A DNA stretch of 21,580 nucleotides. It comes from a virus. The stretch is from positions 1 to 21,580 of the IMG/VR virus record IMGVR_UViG_3300044730_001485. One strand, 5' to 3'. The first letter of the stretch is position 1, and each line of letters begins with the position of its first letter. Shown here one piece after another: positions 19,714-21,580 of the stretch. The position numbers and the translations under genes are program-made. Below the pieces are notes generated by a model. It was not told where the DNA came from. It made no database searches and worked only from the letters and a program-made list of their open reading frames with translations.

Positions 19714-19856
19714 TTTATTTTACCCTTCATTCTGAGATCTTTATATTCAACAAATGACATTTTAAATTGCGCAGTAGGATGTTTAAGGTAGTCTTGATAC
19801 CAACTCTTACTTCCTCTTCTTGGCGAGTCTTGCTGCCCTTTTCTTTCTTTTAACAT
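19710..19856 (-). CDS. Small basic phage protein, 48 aa
   Basis: 48 residues: MLKERKGQQDSPRRGSKSWYQDYLKHPTAQ and MSFVEYKDLRMKGKIK. Start at 19856 is chosen over 19940 because AAGGTGG lies 7 nt upstream and the overlap with the peptidase gene is then only 50 nt. Basic, unstructured front. Unknown role. Confidence 0.65.
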   Translation of the reverse strand: MLKERKGQQDSPRRGSKSWYQDYLKHPTAQFKMSFVEYKDLRMKGKIK

Positions 19857-20295
19857 GATCCATCCACCTTGAATAGAGTCCTTCTTCTTTACCGTAGGCT
19901 TCAATTTCCCACGGACTGTCATAGTAATCGTCCAACTCATTTCCAGAAGTTCTCCACAGTTCTCCTTTCCAATACGTTTTCACAATTTCATCACCCCGAA
20001 CTCGATCACGCATTTCGCCTGTTAACCACTGTTTGAGGTGAACAATCTCATGCGCCAAGGTCTTGAATTTACCTTTACGATCTTGTTTGCTGTGTATTGT
20101 GATTTCGAATGTCTTTGGATGGTTTGTGTTAACACAAGAACCGTAGTCGCCTTTCATTTCAGCGAGTTTGAAGATCACAGTAACATTATTTAGTTTCTTC
20201 TTTGACAACCCTAATTTATGCAAATAGAACCCACAGGCATCACGAACACTCTCACGGAACTGTTTGTTCGTTCTCCCTCGGAAAACTATTCGCAT
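19807..20295 (-). CDS. Putative zinc metallopeptidase (HEIVH), paralog of the next peptidase gene
   Basis: 162 residues. TLAHEIVHLKQWLTGEMRDR gives H82, E83 and H86; SPWEIEAYG (127-135) carries a likely third zinc ligand (E130 or E132). The tail is very basic (KRKKRAARLAKKRK). It aligns with the 164-aa protein at 20526-21020 over both motifs, so the two are diverged duplicates. Unlike that copy it is preceded by a T4-type late promoter 34 nt upstream. SD is weak. Substrate unknown. Confidence 0.8.
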   Translation of the reverse strand: MRIVFRGRTNKQFRESVRDACGFYLHKLGLSKKKLNNVTVIFKLAEMKGDYGSCVNTNHPKTFEITIHSKQDRKGKFKTLAHEIVHLKQWLTGEMRDRVRGDEIVKTYWKGELWRTSGNELDDYYDSPWEIEAYGKEEGLYSRWMDHVKRKKRAARLAKKRK

Positions 20296-20328
20296 AGAGT
20301 GAATCTCGCATAGAGAGCAGCCTGTTTG

Positions 20329-20336
20329 TATTTATA
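20329..20336 (-). promoter_or_regulatory. T4-type late promoter before the second peptidase
   Basis: Minus strand TATAAATAC, an exact match including the following C. It sits at the end of the 63-aa gene, 34 nt upstream of ATG 20295. Confidence 0.75.
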
Positions 20337-20337
20337 A

Positions 20338-20529
20338 TCACACCTTGTCTATGTACTTCTTCATCGCCTTTTGGAGAACCTTGTATTGAACCATTGTGGG
20401 AACATTGAAGAATGGTGGCTCTACTCGGTAATTGCACGACTCCCACTTACCATACTTCAGATACTTCGCATAATGAATCATATGATCCTTGTTGTTTGGA
20501 TCAAAGTCAATCAGTTCTTTCTTGGTCAC
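20338..20529 (-). CDS. Small conserved phage protein, 63 aa
   Basis: 63 residues: MTKKELIDFDPNNKDHM, YLKYGKWESC, RVEPPFFNVPTMVQYKVL. GTG start at 20529, forming a GTGA overlap with the upstream stop. Short phage proteins beginning KKELI.FDPNN with a later EPP...P segment are familiar to me, without known function. It lies between the two peptidase paralogs. Confidence 0.75.
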   Translation of the reverse strand: MTKKELIDFDPNNKDHMIHYAKYLKYGKWESCNYRVEPPFFNVPTMVQYKVLQKAMKKYIDKV

Positions 20530-21020
20530 TTTTTGTAATCCCCACGTTCAAATGCAAGATACTTCGCAAACAGACCAGGCTCTCGACCATATGCCTCGAT
20601 TTCCCAAGGAGCATCAAGAGTTGGGTACATGTCTGTCTTTTTGGGTTTCCATGGCTTGCCCATCCAAATCACATGTTCATCAATCTTGCCACCACGAGAG
20701 TGAGTGCTACGGTCTCTCATCTCACCCTTGGCATATTGCTTCACATGAACCATCTCATGAGCCAGCACCCTGAATGGATCGCTGTAGAACTCTCTTTTTT
20801 CCATAGCAATACGACGTAGCCGTATCTTGAAGATGCGAGGAGGGTAAACGTCATCAGCCATCTCACACTGACCATCAACTTCAAGATTCTTCAAAACTTC
20901 AATGTCGATGGTAAGATTTTCGTATATACGTTTATCCATCAGCATCACAGCATAGAAGTAAGCAGCCTCAGCATATTTCTGAGACGTTTTACCCCAAGCG
21001 CCACTTACATTGACTTCCAC
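20526..21020 (-). CDS. Putative zinc metallopeptidase (HEMVH), first paralog
   Basis: 164 residues from a GTG start at 21020 with AGGAG 6 nt upstream; the ATG just before it is in another frame. VLAHEMVHVKQYAKGEMRDR gives H88, E89 and H92; APWEIEAYGREPGLF (137-151) supplies a likely third ligand, E140 or E142. An insertion between the motifs (STHSRGGKIDEHVIWMGKPW) distinguishes it from its paralog. Early promoter upstream. Cell-wall, host-protein or virion-protein cleavage are all possible. Confidence 0.8.
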   Translation of the reverse strand: MEVNVSGAWGKTSQKYAEAAYFYAVMLMDKRIYENLTIDIEVLKNLEVDGQCEMADDVYPPRIFKIRLRRIAMEKREFYSDPFRVLAHEMVHVKQYAKGEMRDRSTHSRGGKIDEHVIWMGKPWKPKKTDMYPTLDAPWEIEAYGREPGLFAKYLAFERGDYKK

Positions 21021-21051
21021 TCATCACTCCTATTACTATACGATAGTAGAT

Positions 21052-21080
21052 AGTATAAGACAATTCAAGAAAAAAGTCAA
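21052..21080 (-). promoter_or_regulatory. Early promoter TTGACT-17-TATACT
   Basis: Minus strand: -35 TTGACT at 21080-21075, 17 nt, -10 TATACT at 21057-21052. The -35 includes the TGA of the 55-aa gene. A 15-bp inverted repeat TACTAT-ACG-ATAGTA (21034-21048) lies at the start of transcription. Confidence 0.8.
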
Positions 21081-21244
21081 GCCCCAATTTTCAATGAGTA
21101 ATGTTCAGGGTAATCACTCCCATCAATTTCTTTCCTCAATCTCTCAGCAAGTCTCCAATCATGAGTCAAGATGATAATTTTACCTTTGTTGAGGACAATA
21201 TATCTTTTTGCTTGCCCCCATAAACAAAGAGTTTCAACTGTCAT
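21077..21244 (-). CDS. Small unknown phage protein, 55 aa
   Basis: 55 residues: MTVETLCLWGQAKRYIVLNKGKIIILTHDWRLAERLRKEI, then SDYPEHYSLKIGA. Start 21244 overlaps the upstream TGA as ATGA, which decides it over 21265. Alternating strand and helix; no known motif. Confidence 0.7.
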   Translation of the reverse strand: MTVETLCLWGQAKRYIVLNKGKIIILTHDWRLAERLRKEIDGSDYPEHYSLKIGA

Positions 21245-21579
21245 TTCGCCAGTGGATTTTCCCATGCTTTCTGAATCTTTTCGTCAACTTTTCTTTCAAG
21301 TTCTTTCAACTTTTGATCTGTCTCACGTTCAATTGTACGCAATCTTGCGTTCATGTCGCGGTCAGTCACGCCAACAAACCCACGAACCTCTTTATCAAGT
21401 TCGCGATTTCTGCGGTCTGCTGCGTCCATGTCGGCTTGGAGTGCATCAATGTCGCCTTTTAAATCTGAACGAACGTCGCGGATAATATCACCACTTTCAT
21501 CAACCATAACAACTGCATTGTCCACGCGCTCTTCCATTTTTGTAATGCGCTCGTTGATTGCTGACAAGTCTGGTGCTAC
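21241..21579 (-). CDS. Coiled-coil phage protein, 5' end beyond the window
   Basis: The frame is open to the window edge (VAPDLSAINERITKMEERV...), so the true start may lie outside; a TTG at 21567 is the first candidate inside. About 112 residues are visible, almost entirely heptad-like and charged (LKGDIDALQADMDAADRRNRELDKEV; LKELERKVDEKIQKAW), predicting a long coiled coil. Resembles small coiled-coil proteins of T4-like phages; role unknown. Confidence 0.7.
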   Translation of the reverse strand, partial: VAPDLSAINERITKMEERVDNAVVMVDESGDIIRDVRSDLKGDIDALQADMDAADRRNRELDKEVRGFVGVTDRDMNARLRTIERETDQKLKELERKVDEKIQKAWENPLAK

Positions 21580-21580
21580 A

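Overview
The window looks like part of a T4-like myovirus genome. The strongest evidence is a block of replication genes on the minus strand: a family B DNA polymerase (gp43-like, 12723-15227), a UvsX/RecA-like recombinase (11316-12371) and a DnaB-family replicative helicase (gp41-like, 9925-11319). Exact or one-mismatch copies of the T4 late promoter octamer TATAAATA lie just upstream of several genes. The many small unknown proteins resemble those of marine T4-like phages (from memory, not searched). The DNA is AT-rich and tightly packed, with start and stop codons overlapping as ATGA, TAATG or TGATG. The host cannot be read from the sequence. No tRNA, CRISPR array, insertion sequence or integrase was seen.

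Layout. (1) 1-2951: two divergent genes share a palindromic late promoter. One is a ligase-like/nucleotidyltransferase fusion on the minus strand; the other is a 450-aa protein of unknown function on the plus strand. (2) 2937-5182: small minus-strand genes, some behind a late-type promoter and two encoding membrane proteins. (3) 5190-6671: small genes, each with its own early promoter; one is preceded by a strong terminator. (4) 6668-9062: an operon of ten tightly coupled small genes from one early promoter, including two zinc ribbons and a small HTH-like protein. (5) 9095-9655: three more small genes. (6) 9656-9924: a non-coding stretch with a late promoter, a structured stretch and an intrinsic terminator, probably a small RNA gene. 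(7) 9925-15227: replication and recombination. (8) 15293-16459: a two-domain endolysin on the plus strand, with a late promoter inside the polymerase gene. (9) 16435-18072: Hsp20 with a structured leader, then small genes. (10) 18104-21579: three HExxH metallopeptidase-like genes, a MazG-like NTP pyrophosphohydrolase, a cytidylyltransferase and small unknowns. The last gene runs off the window.

Regulation is unusually readable. Early promoters fall into two related forms. The first is TTGACT-17 nt-TATACT-like, whose -35 overlaps the TGA stop of the upstream gene in all five minus-strand cases. The second is an A-tract form with (G/C)(A/G)CTTT starting exactly 26 nt before the -10 hexamer, seen six times. 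At five genes the start codon falls at about +1 to +3, which predicts leaderless early mRNAs. Late promoters (TATAAATA) serve structural-type, lysis, Hsp20 and one peptidase gene. The hsp20 leader can fold its Shine-Dalgarno sequence into a hairpin carrying a ROSE-like UCGCU anti-SD, a candidate phage RNA thermometer and the most interesting single item here.
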